A stretch of 64,000 bases of DNA from Streptococcus anginosus (GTDB lineage Bacteria > Bacillota > Bacilli > Lactobacillales > Streptococcaceae). The notes beneath the pieces were generated by a model. It worked only from the letters and a program-made list of their open reading frames with translations. It was not told the DNA's origin and ran no database searches. Shown here in pieces: positions 55,425 to 63,340 of the stretch; position 1 is the first letter of the stretch; each line of letters opens with the position of its first letter. The position numbers and the translations under genes are program-made. Location of the stretch: NCBI RefSeq assembly GCF_001697145.1, contig NZ_CP012719.1:902501-966500 (forward strand), read 5' to 3'.

Positions 55425-55459
55425 ATTCAAGCCTTGTTAAATAAAAACAAGGCTTGAAT
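55425..55459 (+). repeat. Perfect 14-bp stem hairpin between the SDR and KdgT genes
   Basis: ATTCAAGCCTTGTT (55425-55438) pairs fully with AACAAGGCTTGAAT (55446-55459) around a 7-nt loop. No T run follows; the permease ribosome binding site begins 5 nt later. It resembles an mRNA-processing or stabilising hairpin rather than a terminator. Confidence 0.75.
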
Positions 55460-55472
55460 ATATAGAGGAAAT

Positions 55473-56426
55473 ATGATTATGAAAATTTTTAATAAGAAAA
55501 TTAAGATTCCTGGTGATACAATTATTGTTCCCATGTTTATCGGCTGTGTGATAAATACATTTTTCCCTCAAGTGTTGAAAATTGGAGGTTTTACAACCGC
55601 TATAGTTCAGGGAGCTGGTCCGCTCGTTGGAGCTTTTCTATTCTTTATAGGAGGAACAATCTCGTTAAAGAACACTCCAAAAGCTGTTGGGCGTGGAGCG
55701 GCTATTATCACATCTAAGATTGTCGTTTCAGTTGTTTTAGGTCTGTTGGTAGCAAAAGTCTTCAATGATAATTTTTTAGGTTTAAGTGCTTTGGCGATTA
55801 TTGGAGCTATGTCTGTCGCTAATAACGCTATGTATGCTGGAATTGTAGAAGTTTACGGAAATGAAATTGATGCAGGTGCTGTTGGTATTACTACCTTAAG
55901 TGTTGGACCGATGGTGACAATGGCAGCTCTCAGTAGTGCTGGTCTTGCTAACATTTCTATTTGGAGTTTAGTAGGAACTATTTTACCACTTGTTTTAGGG
56001 ATTGCATTAGGAAATGCTTTTCCATATATGAAAAAAGTTCTATCAAATGGTGTGACAGCAATTATTATCATTGTTGGATTCTGTTTAGGAGCCAACATGA
56101 GCTTTATGCAAATTATTCAAGGTGGTTTACCAGGTATTATACTCGGAATCATTACAACCTTAGTTGGAGGCTTCTTTGCTATTTTTGCAGATAAAGCTAC
56201 AGGTGGATCAGGAATTGCTGGTGCAGCTATTTCAAGTACAGCAGCTAGTGCCATAGCTACTCCAGCAGCTTTATCGGCTGTAGATGCTTCCTTTAAAGCT
56301 GTTGAAGCTACAGCTACCACCCAAATAACAGCATCCGTTATTGTAACAGCGATTTTAACACCAATTTTGACAGCTTGGGTAGCTAAACGTGTAGATACTA
56401 CAAAACAAGCGAAAACAATGAATTGA
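55473..56426 (+). CDS. 2-keto-3-deoxygluconate permease family transporter (KdgT-like)
   Basis: A 317-residue membrane protein with about ten segments. It matches the KdgT family: IKIPGDTIIVPMFIGCVINTFFPQ near the N-terminus, IGGTISLKNTPKAVGRGA and AMSVANNAMYAGIVEVYG in the middle, then the glycine/alanine-rich GGSGIAGAAISSTAASAIATPAAL. It should import KDG or a related acid by proton symport. Starts at 55473 or 55479 (ATG-ATT-ATG); the second has better spacing to AGAGGA. Paired with the upstream SDR gene and separated from it by a strong hairpin. Confidence 0.88.
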   Translation: MIMKIFNKKIKIPGDTIIVPMFIGCVINTFFPQVLKIGGFTTAIVQGAGPLVGAFLFFIGGTISLKNTPKAVGRGAAIITSKIVVSVVLGLLVAKVFNDNFLGLSALAIIGAMSVANNAMYAGIVEVYGNEIDAGAVGITTLSVGPMVTMAALSSAGLANISIWSLVGTILPLVLGIALGNAFPYMKKVLSNGVTAIIIIVGFCLGANMSFMQIIQGGLPGIILGIITTLVGGFFAIFADKATGGSGIAGAAISSTAASAIATPAALSAVDASFKAVEATATTQITASVIVTAILTPILTAWVAKRVDTTKQAKTMN

Positions 56427-56473
56427 TTTTAAAAGTTCACTTGTTGTTTGATGATAACGTTTAATAGTTTACT

Positions 56474-56506
56474 AAAGGGGAGTTTTTGGGACTTTCCTTT
56501 TTTACT
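56474..56506 (+). terminator. Terminator after the KdgT-like gene
   Basis: AAAGGGGAGT pairs with ACTTTCCTTT (two G-U pairs), followed by TTT. Confidence 0.75.
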
Positions 56507-56615
56507 ATTCAACAAATCGCCTTAAATCCAAAACGTCATTTCAAACAAATCAATTGTCATTTATATTGTTACATGTTATACTTAAAAATATATCTCACAG
56601 AAAGAAAAGCTAAAC

Positions 56616-57461
56616 ATGATGAAGAAAATAGCCCTAATTACAGGAATTTTAACAATTTTGATTGCTATTTCTACTTTTTTATTTTACCGTGTCAATGCTG
56701 AAGGGAAATTAGACAGACAGAAGTATGTGCAATCAACTACTCCAACCCTATTCTTTCATGGTTATGGAAGTAGTGCCAATGCTGAGCGACACATGACGAA
56801 TGCAGCAAAAAAAGCAGGAGTAACAAAAACAGTTATTCGAGCAAATGTTGATAGAAATGGTGCAGTTACGTTGAGGGGAGACATTCCCAAAGGCGCTATC
56901 AATCCAATCGTAGAAGTGAATTACGAAGACAATCGCAATCCTATTGATGTTGGACGATATGCAAAAGCTGTCGTCAGCAAGCTACAGGAAAAGTATGGCT
57001 TTACAAAAATGAATATGGTAGGTCATTCTTTAGGGAATATGTCGATTTTGTATTATCTTTTAGAACATGCTCAAGATGAGAACTTGCCACAGCTGCAAAA
57101 ACAAGTGAATATTGCGAATTTTGCTGCCGGTTTAGAAGCTATGGGCTTACCAGCTGATGTAAAAGTAGATAAAACGACAGGGAAACCAAATCAAGTCACA
57201 CAAACTTTCCAAAGATTATTGCCATTACGTGAAGTTTTTCCACAAAATCAAATTGACGTTTTGAATATCTACGGTGATTACAAAAATGGCTCAGATGGTT
57301 CCGTTTTAAATGCTTCATCTCGCAGCTTGAAATACTTGGTTGCCGATAATGCAAAATCTTATCAAGAAAAGAAAATCATAGGTAAATTAGCACAACATAG
57401 CCAATTACATGAAAATCCAGAAGTAGATAAAATACTAATTCAATTTTTGTGGGGAAAATAA
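56616..57461 (+). CDS. DUF915-family alpha/beta hydrolase, secreted or membrane-anchored
   Basis: A 281-residue protein with an N-terminal signal/anchor (MMKKIALITGILTILIAISTFLFY) and a DUF915-type hydrolase domain. The strand-loop FFHGYGSSANAERH provides the oxyanion region (residues about 46-59). MVGHSLGNMSILYYL is the nucleophile elbow (serine near 133). INIYGDY-like LNIYGDYKNGSDG and C-terminal HSQLHENPEV supply the acid and histidine. The substrate is unknown. The ATG at 56619 is an equivalent alternative start. Confidence 0.88.
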   Translation: MMKKIALITGILTILIAISTFLFYRVNAEGKLDRQKYVQSTTPTLFFHGYGSSANAERHMTNAAKKAGVTKTVIRANVDRNGAVTLRGDIPKGAINPIVEVNYEDNRNPIDVGRYAKAVVSKLQEKYGFTKMNMVGHSLGNMSILYYLLEHAQDENLPQLQKQVNIANFAAGLEAMGLPADVKVDKTTGKPNQVTQTFQRLLPLREVFPQNQIDVLNIYGDYKNGSDGSVLNASSRSLKYLVADNAKSYQEKKIIGKLAQHSQLHENPEVDKILIQFLWGK

Positions 57462-57469
57462 GCTGATAA

Positions 57470-57515
57470 ATTTAAAAGCCAAACTTCTTATTTCTTGAGG
57501 TTTGGCTTTTTTGTT
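57470..57515. terminator. Bidirectional terminator between the hydrolase gene and guaA
   Basis: AAAAGCCAAACTTC pairs with GAGGTTTGGCTTTT, with flanking A and T runs. Confidence 0.87.
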
Positions 57516-57516
57516 T

Positions 57517-59076
57517 TTATTCCCACTCAACCGTTGCTGGTGGTTTGCTGGTGATATCGTAGACAATGCGGTTGACGTGATCTACTTCATTGACGATACG
57601 AACAGAGATTTTTTGTAGTACTTCCCAAGGGACTTTAGCAAAATCTGCTGTCATTCCATCAATAGAAGTAATAGCACGAATAGCAATGGTATAATCATAA
57701 GTTCGACCATCACCCATAACACCTACTGAACGAACACCAGTATTTACAGTGAAGTATTGCCAGATATCACGATCGAGTCCAGCTTTCACGATTTCTTCAC
57801 GGAGAATGGCGTCGGATTCACGTACAGTTGTGAGTTTTTCTTCTGTAATTTCACCCATAATGCGAATAGCAAGTCCTGGACCTGGGAATGGCTGACGCCA
57901 AACGATTTCATCCGGCATACCAAGTTCTGTACCAAGTGCACGAACTTCGTCTTTATAAAGTGTATTGAGTGGTTCAATCAGTTTGAACTGCATGTCTTCG
58001 GGAAGTCCACCGACGTTATGGTGCGATTTGATTGTTTGGGCAGTATCAGTACCAGACTCAATCACATCAGTATAAAGTGTTCCTTGTGCGAGGAATTTTA
58101 CATCTTTCAGTTTGCTGGCTTCATCATCAAAGACATAGACAAATTCATTGCCGATGATTTTACGCTTTTGCTCTGGATCAGAAACACCAGCTAATTTATC
58201 AAGGAAACGTTTAGCAGCGTCTGCTTTGATGATATTAAGACCGAATTTCCCGCCAAGAGAATCCATGACTTGATCTGCTTCGCCCTTACGGAGCAATCCA
58301 TGATCTACAAAGATACAGATAAGCTGGTCTCCGATAGCTTTTTGAAGGAGAACGCCAACAACTGATGAATCAACGCCGCCTGAGAGCCCAAGAAGAACAC
58401 GTTTATCGCCAACTGTTTCTCGAATTCGCTTGATTTGCATTTCAATAAAGTTATCCATTGACCAGTTGCCTTTGGCGCCACAAATATTCAAAGCAAAATT
58501 GCGTAGAATGTCATACCCATAAACAGAATGACGTACTTCAGGGTGAAATTGAATGCCATAAATCTGCTTTTCAGGTTGCTCAATAGCTGCAAATGGACAA
58601 TCAGCAGAAGTTCCAGTTCGTACGAATCCTTGAGGAATTTCGGTAACAGCATCTCCGTGACTCATAAGAACGATTTGTTTTTCAGGAGTGCTTGCAAAAA
58701 GCTGTGAATCAGTATGAATAAGCTCTGATTGCCCATACTCACGGTTTCCGGCATTTCCAGCAGGTACAACTTTCCCACCTAATTTGTGAGTCAAAAGCTG
58801 CATTCCATAACAAATTCCTAGAATTGGAATACCCAATTCTAAAATTTCAGGGTCAAGATCAAATGAGCCTTCTTCATAGACAGAATTTGGTCCACCAGAC
58901 AGGATAATTCCGACCGGATTTATCTCACGAACTTCAGCGGCTGTGATTTTATTGCTTTTTAGCTCAGAAAAAACACCAATCTCCCGAATACGGCGTGAGA
59001 TGAGCTGATTATATTGGCTGCCATAATCCAATACAATGATTCTTTCAATATCTTGCAATTCAGTTGTAGTTGCCAT
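57517..59076 (-). CDS. guaA: GMP synthase (glutamine-hydrolysing)
   Basis: A 519-residue enzyme converting XMP to GMP. The class I glutamine amidotransferase domain has the catalytic cysteine in [10 protein letters not shown] (near residue 87) and the histidine and glutamate in [10 protein letters not shown]. The ATP-pyrophosphatase domain carries the P-loop [14 protein letters not shown] (near 230). The C-terminal dimerisation domain ends [12 protein letters not shown]. It has GAAAGGAAAG before the ATG. With guaC, xpt and pbuX 13-20 kb away it completes guanine nucleotide salvage and synthesis functions in the window. Confidence 0.98.
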   Translation of the reverse strand: MATTTELQDIERIIVLDYGSQYNQLISRRIREIGVFSELKSNKITAAEVREINPVGIILSGGPNSVYEEGSFDLDPEILELGIPILGICYGMQLLTHKLGGKVVPAGNAGNREYGQSELIHTDSQLFASTPEKQIVLMSHGDAVTEIPQGFVRTGTSADCPFAAIEQPEKQIYGIQFHPEVRHSVYGYDILRNFALNICGAKGNWSMDNFIEMQIKRIRETVGDKRVLLGLSGGVDSSVVGVLLQKAIGDQLICIFVDHGLLRKGEADQVMDSLGGKFGLNIIKADAAKRFLDKLAGVSDPEQKRKIIGNEFVYVFDDEASKLKDVKFLAQGTLYTDVIESGTDTAQTIKSHHNVGGLPEDMQFKLIEPLNTLYKDEVRALGTELGMPDEIVWRQPFPGPGLAIRIMGEITEEKLTTVRESDAILREEIVKAGLDRDIWQYFTVNTGVRSVGVMGDGRTYDYTIAIRAITSIDGMTADFAKVPWEVLQKISVRIVNEVDHVNRIVYDITSKPPATVEWE

Positions 59077-59155
59077 TTCTTTCCTTTCTCAAATGAAACT
59101 TCTTTGTTTATTCTAACACAAAATAGAGACTTTTTCCAATAACATTAAGTAGCGA

Positions 59156-59184
59156 TTGACTTTTATTTCAATTGATAATACAAT
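59156..59184 (+). promoter_or_regulatory. Promoter of the GntR gene
   Basis: TTGACT (59156-59161), 17-nt spacer, TACAAT (59179-59184). Confidence 0.7.
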
Positions 59185-59217
59185 GAAGAGAGGAAACCAT
59201 TCTTGAAAGGGGTTACT

Positions 59218-59916
59218 ATGCTTCCAGCCTATATTAAAATTCACGATCAAATAAAAAAAGAAATTGACGAGGAAATTTGGAAAATCGGGCAACGTCTGCC
59301 AAGCGAGCGCGATTTAGCTGAACAATTTGAAGTTAGTCGCATGACACTTCGTCAGGCAATCACTCTTTTAGTAGAAGAAGGAGTGCTGGAACGTCGTATG
59401 GGAAGTGGTACATTTGTAGCCAGTACGCGAGTTCAAGAAAAGATGCGCGGCACAACCAGCTTTACAGAAATCATCAAATCCCAAGGCAAGACACCTTCAA
59501 GCCAACTGATTTCTTACCGTCGAACACTGCCAAGTAAAGAAGAGGTCGAAAAATTAGGAATTGAAAAGACGGAAAATGTTGTCCGAATGGAGCGGGTACG
59601 GTATGCAGATAATATTCCCGTAGTTTATGAAGTCGCTTCCATTCCAGAGAAATTCATCAAAAACTTTAATAAAGAAGAAATTACGAAGCATTTTTTCCAA
59701 ACCTTGCAAGAGCACGACTATAAAATCGGAAAATCTCAACAGACCATTTATGCTCGTCTTGCCAAAGAAAAGATTGCACATTATCTAGAAATCCCTAGAG
59801 GACATGCCATTCTTGGTTTGACACAGATTTCTTATTTTGACAACGGTACCGCTTTTGAATATGTTAAAAGTCAATATGTGGGAGAACGGTTTGAATTTTA
59901 TTTGGAAAACAATTGA
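59218..59916 (+). CDS. GntR/HutC family transcriptional regulator with UTRA domain
   Basis: A 232-residue regulator: N-terminal GntR winged helix (PSERDLAEQFEVSRMTLRQAITLLVEEGVLERRMGSGTFV, residues about 25-64) and a C-terminal UTRA effector domain (VRMERVRYADNIPVVYEVASIP; GHAILGLTQISYFDNGTAFEYVKSQY). UTRA regulators sense sugar phosphates or similar ligands. No obvious metabolic target is adjacent: guaA is divergent and ylxM-ffh lie downstream with their own promoter. The ATG at 59218 follows AAAGGGG. Confidence 0.9.
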   Translation: MLPAYIKIHDQIKKEIDEEIWKIGQRLPSERDLAEQFEVSRMTLRQAITLLVEEGVLERRMGSGTFVASTRVQEKMRGTTSFTEIIKSQGKTPSSQLISYRRTLPSKEEVEKLGIEKTENVVRMERVRYADNIPVVYEVASIPEKFIKNFNKEEITKHFFQTLQEHDYKIGKSQQTIYARLAKEKIAHYLEIPRGHAILGLTQISYFDNGTAFEYVKSQYVGERFEFYLENN

Positions 59917-59954
59917 TTTGTTTTACATAATTTTATATACGTAAATACCCTTGC

Positions 59955-60004
59955 TGATTTAAGAGTGTTTTTTAGTGAGTAAAACTCTTCGCTAGTAGAG
60001 TTTA
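59955..60004 (+). other. Hairpin-rich gap between the GntR gene and ylxM
   Basis: AAGAGT/ACTCTT and AAACTC/GAGTTT arms overlap, so two alternative hairpins can form. No T run follows either. Possibly a weak terminator of the GntR gene. Confidence 0.35.
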
Positions 60005-60015
60005 TCTGTATTTTT

Positions 60016-60024
60016 TGATATAAT
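60016..60024 (+). promoter_or_regulatory. Extended -10 of a probably leaderless ylxM transcript
   Basis: TGATATAAT ends 7 nt before the ylxM ATG, and only T-rich sequence lies between, so there is no ribosome binding site. Confidence 0.6.
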
Positions 60025-60031
60025 ATTTTTT

Positions 60032-60364
60032 ATGGAAATTGAAAAAACCAATCGAATGAATGCTCTTTTTGAGTTTTATGCAGCACTTTTAACAGATAAG
60101 CAAATGAATTATATTGAGCTTTATTATGCAGATGATTATAGTCTAGCTGAGATTGCTGAAGAATTTCAAGTTAGTCGTCAGGCTGTTTATGACAATATCA
60201 AACGAACAGAAAAGATTCTCGAAGACTACGAAATGAAACTGCACATGTATTCAGATTATATCGTCAGAAGTCAGATTTTTGATCAAATAATGGAAAAGTA
60301 TGCAGATGACACCTATTTACAAGAGCAAATTTCGATTTTATCCAGTATTGACAATCGAGAATAG
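60032..60364 (+). CDS. ylxM: YlxM, SRP-associated DNA-binding-like protein
   Basis: A 110-residue protein with a sigma-70 region 4-like helix-turn-helix ([28 protein letters not shown], residues about 39-66). In streptococci it is encoded just before ffh and stimulates or modulates signal recognition particle function; binding to SRP components has been reported. The start [24 protein letters not shown] is the conserved family N-terminus. It seems to be translated from a leaderless mRNA. ffh follows after 71 nt. Confidence 0.93.
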   Translation: MEIEKTNRMNALFEFYAALLTDKQMNYIELYYADDYSLAEIAEEFQVSRQAVYDNIKRTEKILEDYEMKLHMYSDYIVRSQIFDQIMEKYADDTYLQEQISILSSIDNRE

Positions 60365-60435
60365 TGAATTGTCGACTCAAAAATACCAAAAATCAATAAC
60401 CAATACATAGAAATTAACTAGGAGAAATAAAATTT

Positions 60436-61986
60436 ATGGCATTTGAAAGTTTAACTGAACGTTTACAGAACGTTTTTAAAAATCTGCGTCGCAAGGGCAA
60501 AATTTCAGAGAGTGATGTTCAAGAAGCGACCAAAGAGATTCGTTTGGCACTCTTGGAAGCCGATGTAGCTTTGCCAGTTGTTAAAGACTTTATCAAGAAA
60601 GTTCGTGAGCGCGCTGTCGGACACGAAGTCATTGATACACTAAATCCTGCTCAACAAATCATCAAGATTGTTGATGAAGAATTGACCGCTGTATTAGGCT
60701 CTGATACGGCAGAAATTATCAAATCTCCAAAAATCCCGACTATTATCATGATGGTCGGTCTTCAAGGTGCTGGTAAGACTACGTTTGCCGGAAAGTTGGC
60801 TAATAAACTCAAGAAGGAAGAAGGCGCTCGTCCTTTAATGATAGCTGCTGATATTTATCGTCCGGCGGCCATTGACCAGCTTACAACTCTCGGTCAGCAA
60901 ATCGATGTACCAGTCTTTTCACTAGGCACAGAAGTACCAGCAGTAGAGATTGTTCGTCAAGGTCTGGAGCAAGCCAAGGCTAATCACAATGACTATGTGC
61001 TGATTGATACAGCTGGTCGCCTGCAAATCGATGAAAAGCTCATGAATGAGCTGCGCGATGTCAAAGCACTGGCTCAACCAAATGAAATCCTCTTGGTTGT
61101 AGATGCTATGATTGGTCAAGAAGCCGCCAATGTAGCTCGCGAATTCAACGCTCAGTTGGAAGTGACTGGGGTTATTCTGACTAAGATTGATGGCGATACA
61201 CGTGGCGGTGCAGCTTTATCTGTCCGTCAAATTACTGGTAAACCAATCAAGTTCACTGGTACTGGTGAAAAGATTACCGATATTGAAACTTTCCACCCAG
61301 ATCGGATGTCTAGCCGTATTTTGGGCATGGGAGATATGTTGACCTTGATTGAAAAAGCTTCTCAGGAGTATGATGAGCAAAAATCGCTTGAGATGGCTGA
61401 AAAAATGCGAGAAAACACCTTTGATTTCAACGATTTCATTGACCAGCTGGATCAAGTACAAAATATGGGACCAATGGAAGATTTGTTAAAGATGATTCCT
61501 GGCATGGCTAACAATCCTGCTATGAAGAATTTTAAGGTAGATGAAAACGAAATCGCCCGCAAACGTGCCATTGTTTCATCTATGACACCTACCGAACGGG
61601 AAAATCCCGACCTCCTTAATCCAAGTCGTCGCCGTCGGATTGCTGCAGGATCTGGTAATAGCTTTGTCGAAGTCAACAAATTTATCAAAGACTTTAACCA
61701 AGCGAAACAAGTCATGCAAGGTGTCATGTCTGGTGATATGAATAAAATGATGAAGCAAATGGGACTCAATCCTAACAATTTACCAAAAAATATGCCAAAT
61801 ATGAACGGTATGGATATGTCAGCCCTTCAAAATATGGACATGTCTGCTCTAGGAGGTGCTGGAAATCCTGACATGAGCCAGATGTTTGGTGGCGGACTTA
61901 AAGGAAAAATTGGTGAATTTGCAACCAAACAAGCCATGAAACGCATGGCAAATAAAATGAAAAAGGCCAAGAAAAAGCGGAAATAA
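60436..61986 (+). CDS. ffh: Signal recognition particle protein Ffh
   Basis: A 516-residue SRP GTPase that targets membrane proteins to FtsY and the translocon. N domain (LTERLQNVFKNLRRKGKISE), G domain with P-loop GLQGAGKTTFAGKLA (residues about 109-123), DTAGR and TKIDGDTRGG, then the methionine-rich M domain. The signal peptide and 4.5S RNA binding region contains MIPGM and SRRRRIAAGSG. A glycine/methionine-rich segment and a basic tail (KKAKKKRK) close the protein. The RNA partner is not in this window. Confidence 0.98.
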   Translation: MAFESLTERLQNVFKNLRRKGKISESDVQEATKEIRLALLEADVALPVVKDFIKKVRERAVGHEVIDTLNPAQQIIKIVDEELTAVLGSDTAEIIKSPKIPTIIMMVGLQGAGKTTFAGKLANKLKKEEGARPLMIAADIYRPAAIDQLTTLGQQIDVPVFSLGTEVPAVEIVRQGLEQAKANHNDYVLIDTAGRLQIDEKLMNELRDVKALAQPNEILLVVDAMIGQEAANVAREFNAQLEVTGVILTKIDGDTRGGAALSVRQITGKPIKFTGTGEKITDIETFHPDRMSSRILGMGDMLTLIEKASQEYDEQKSLEMAEKMRENTFDFNDFIDQLDQVQNMGPMEDLLKMIPGMANNPAMKNFKVDENEIARKRAIVSSMTPTERENPDLLNPSRRRRIAAGSGNSFVEVNKFIKDFNQAKQVMQGVMSGDMNKMMKQMGLNPNNLPKNMPNMNGMDMSALQNMDMSALGGAGNPDMSQMFGGGLKGKIGEFATKQAMKRMANKMKKAKKKRK

Positions 61987-61993
61987 ACAAACG

Positions 61994-62038
61994 CAAAAAA
62001 CAAGTCGCTTAATTTAAAGGAACGGCTTGTTTTTTTGT
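61994..62038 (+). terminator. ffh terminator
   Basis: AAACAAGTCG pairs with CGGCTTGTTT (one G-U), followed by TTTT. Confidence 0.8.
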
Positions 62039-62086
62039 ATAATTGCAATCATTGAATAGGAGATATTGTATAAAACTTTCTCTAAC

Positions 62087-62117
62087 ATCTTTCCGAAAAA
62101 CTATAATTTTCTTGAAA
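62087..62117 (+). other. difSL chromosome-dimer resolution site
   Basis: A 31-bp sequence with left arm ATCTTTCCGAAAA and right arm AATTTTCTTGAAA around CTAT, as expected for the streptococcal/lactococcal difSL site recognised by XerS. It lies 54 bp before xerS, the usual arrangement. It marks the replication terminus, where XerS and FtsK resolve dimeric chromosomes. Confidence 0.92.
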
Positions 62118-62140
62118 AAAATACAGGAGTGTGCTATACT
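62112..62140 (+). promoter_or_regulatory. xerS promoter overlapping difSL
   Basis: TTGAAA (62112-62117) is the end of the right arm of difSL. A 17-nt spacer leads to the extended TGCTATACT ending at 62140. Confidence 0.7.
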
Positions 62141-62171
62141 TCTATTATAGAAAATGATGGAGAATATCTTA

Positions 62172-63242
62172 ATGAAACGTGAAATACTGTTAGAAAGAAT
62201 TGAAAAACTAAAAGCTATCATGCCTTGGTACATTTTGGAATACTATCAGTCTAAATTGACTGTTCCATACAGTTTTACAACCTTATATGAATACCTCAAA
62301 GAATATAATCGTTTTTTTCATTGGATTTTAGACTCTGGAATTGCTGATGGGTCACAGATTGCAGAAATTCCTCTGTTAGTATTGGAAAATATGACTAAAA
62401 AAGACATGGAAGCGTTTATTCTTTACTTACGGGAGCGTCCATTGCTTAACGCTAATACCACGCAAAACGGAGTATCTCAAACCACTATTAATCGCACTCT
62501 TTCTGCTCTCTCTAGCCTTTATAAATATTTAACTGAAGAGGTGGAAAATGAGAATGGGGAACCTTATTTCTATCGTAATGTCATGAAAAAAGTGTCTACT
62601 AAGAAAAAGAGAGAGACTTTAGCTGCGCGCGCTGAAAACATCAAACAAAAACTCTTTTTGGGCGAAGAAACTGAACAATTTTTGAATTATATTGATGATG
62701 AATACCCTAAAAATTTATCAAATCGGGCTCTCTCCTCTTTTGACAAAAATAAAGAGCGAGATTTGGCAATCATAGCACTGCTTCTTGCATCTGGTGTTCG
62801 TCTATCCGAGGCAGTAAATCTTGATTTGAAAGACCTAAATCTCAAAATGATGGTCATTGAAGTTACTCGTAAGGGCGGGAAAAGAGATTCTGTCAATGTT
62901 GCAGCTTTTGCCAAAGCTTATTTGGAAAGGTACCTGGAGGTTCGCTCTAAACGTTATAAAGCTGAAAAATCAGACACTGCCCTATTTTTGACAGAATATA
63001 GAGGTGCTCCTAACCGGATTGATGCTTCTAGTGTAGAAAAGATGGTTGCTAAGTATTCTGAAGATTTCAAAGTTCGAGTGACACCTCACAAACTCCGCCA
63101 TACGCTGGCTACTCGACTTTATGATGCTACTAAATCTCAAGTTTTGGTCAGTCATCAGCTAGGACATGCCAGTACTCAAGTTACAGACCTCTACACCCAT
63201 ATTGTTAATGACGAACAAAAAAATGCATTGGATAATTTATGA
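62172..63242 (+). CDS. xerS: XerS tyrosine recombinase
   Basis: A 356-residue site-specific recombinase that acts alone at difSL to resolve chromosome dimers. N-terminal SAM-like domain ([33 protein letters not shown]). The catalytic domain shows the arginine in [16 protein letters not shown], lysine in [22 protein letters not shown], the second histidine in [15 protein letters not shown], and the nucleophilic tyrosine there (near residue 341). The ATG at 62172 has GGAG 9 nt upstream and gives the family start [10 protein letters not shown]; the frame start at 62154 is rejected. Confidence 0.97.
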   Translation: MKREILLERIEKLKAIMPWYILEYYQSKLTVPYSFTTLYEYLKEYNRFFHWILDSGIADGSQIAEIPLLVLENMTKKDMEAFILYLRERPLLNANTTQNGVSQTTINRTLSALSSLYKYLTEEVENENGEPYFYRNVMKKVSTKKKRETLAARAENIKQKLFLGEETEQFLNYIDDEYPKNLSNRALSSFDKNKERDLAIIALLLASGVRLSEAVNLDLKDLNLKMMVIEVTRKGGKRDSVNVAAFAKAYLERYLEVRSKRYKAEKSDTALFLTEYRGAPNRIDASSVEKMVAKYSEDFKVRVTPHKLRHTLATRLYDATKSQVLVSHQLGHASTQVTDLYTHIVNDEQKNALDNL

Positions 63243-63292
63243 TTTTTACATATTTAAACTTATGTAAAATATTCTCCTTGAAAATAAACCAA

Positions 63293-63340
63293 AAACAACT
63301 GACTCTAATTAATAATGTAAGAGAGTCAGTTGTTTTTTTA
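63293..63340. terminator. Bidirectional terminator between xerS and lplA
   Basis: ACAACTGACTCT (63295-63306) pairs with AGAGTCAGTTGT (63322-63333), with A and T runs on both sides. Confidence 0.87.

Noticed and set aside
56450..56466. cre site near ATGATAACGTTTAAT
   Set aside because: Two of the fixed consensus positions are wrong, and it is not at a promoter.
56486..56701. 71-codon frame before the DUF915-like gene
   Set aside because: It overlaps the terminator and the real gene in another frame; low complexity.
57757..58194. 145-codon + strand open frame opposite guaA
   Set aside because: Antisense to a fully conserved essential gene; no supporting features.
62154..62171. Upstream ATG of xerS
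   Set aside because: It adds six residues absent from the family; the ATG at 62172 is correctly spaced from GGAG.
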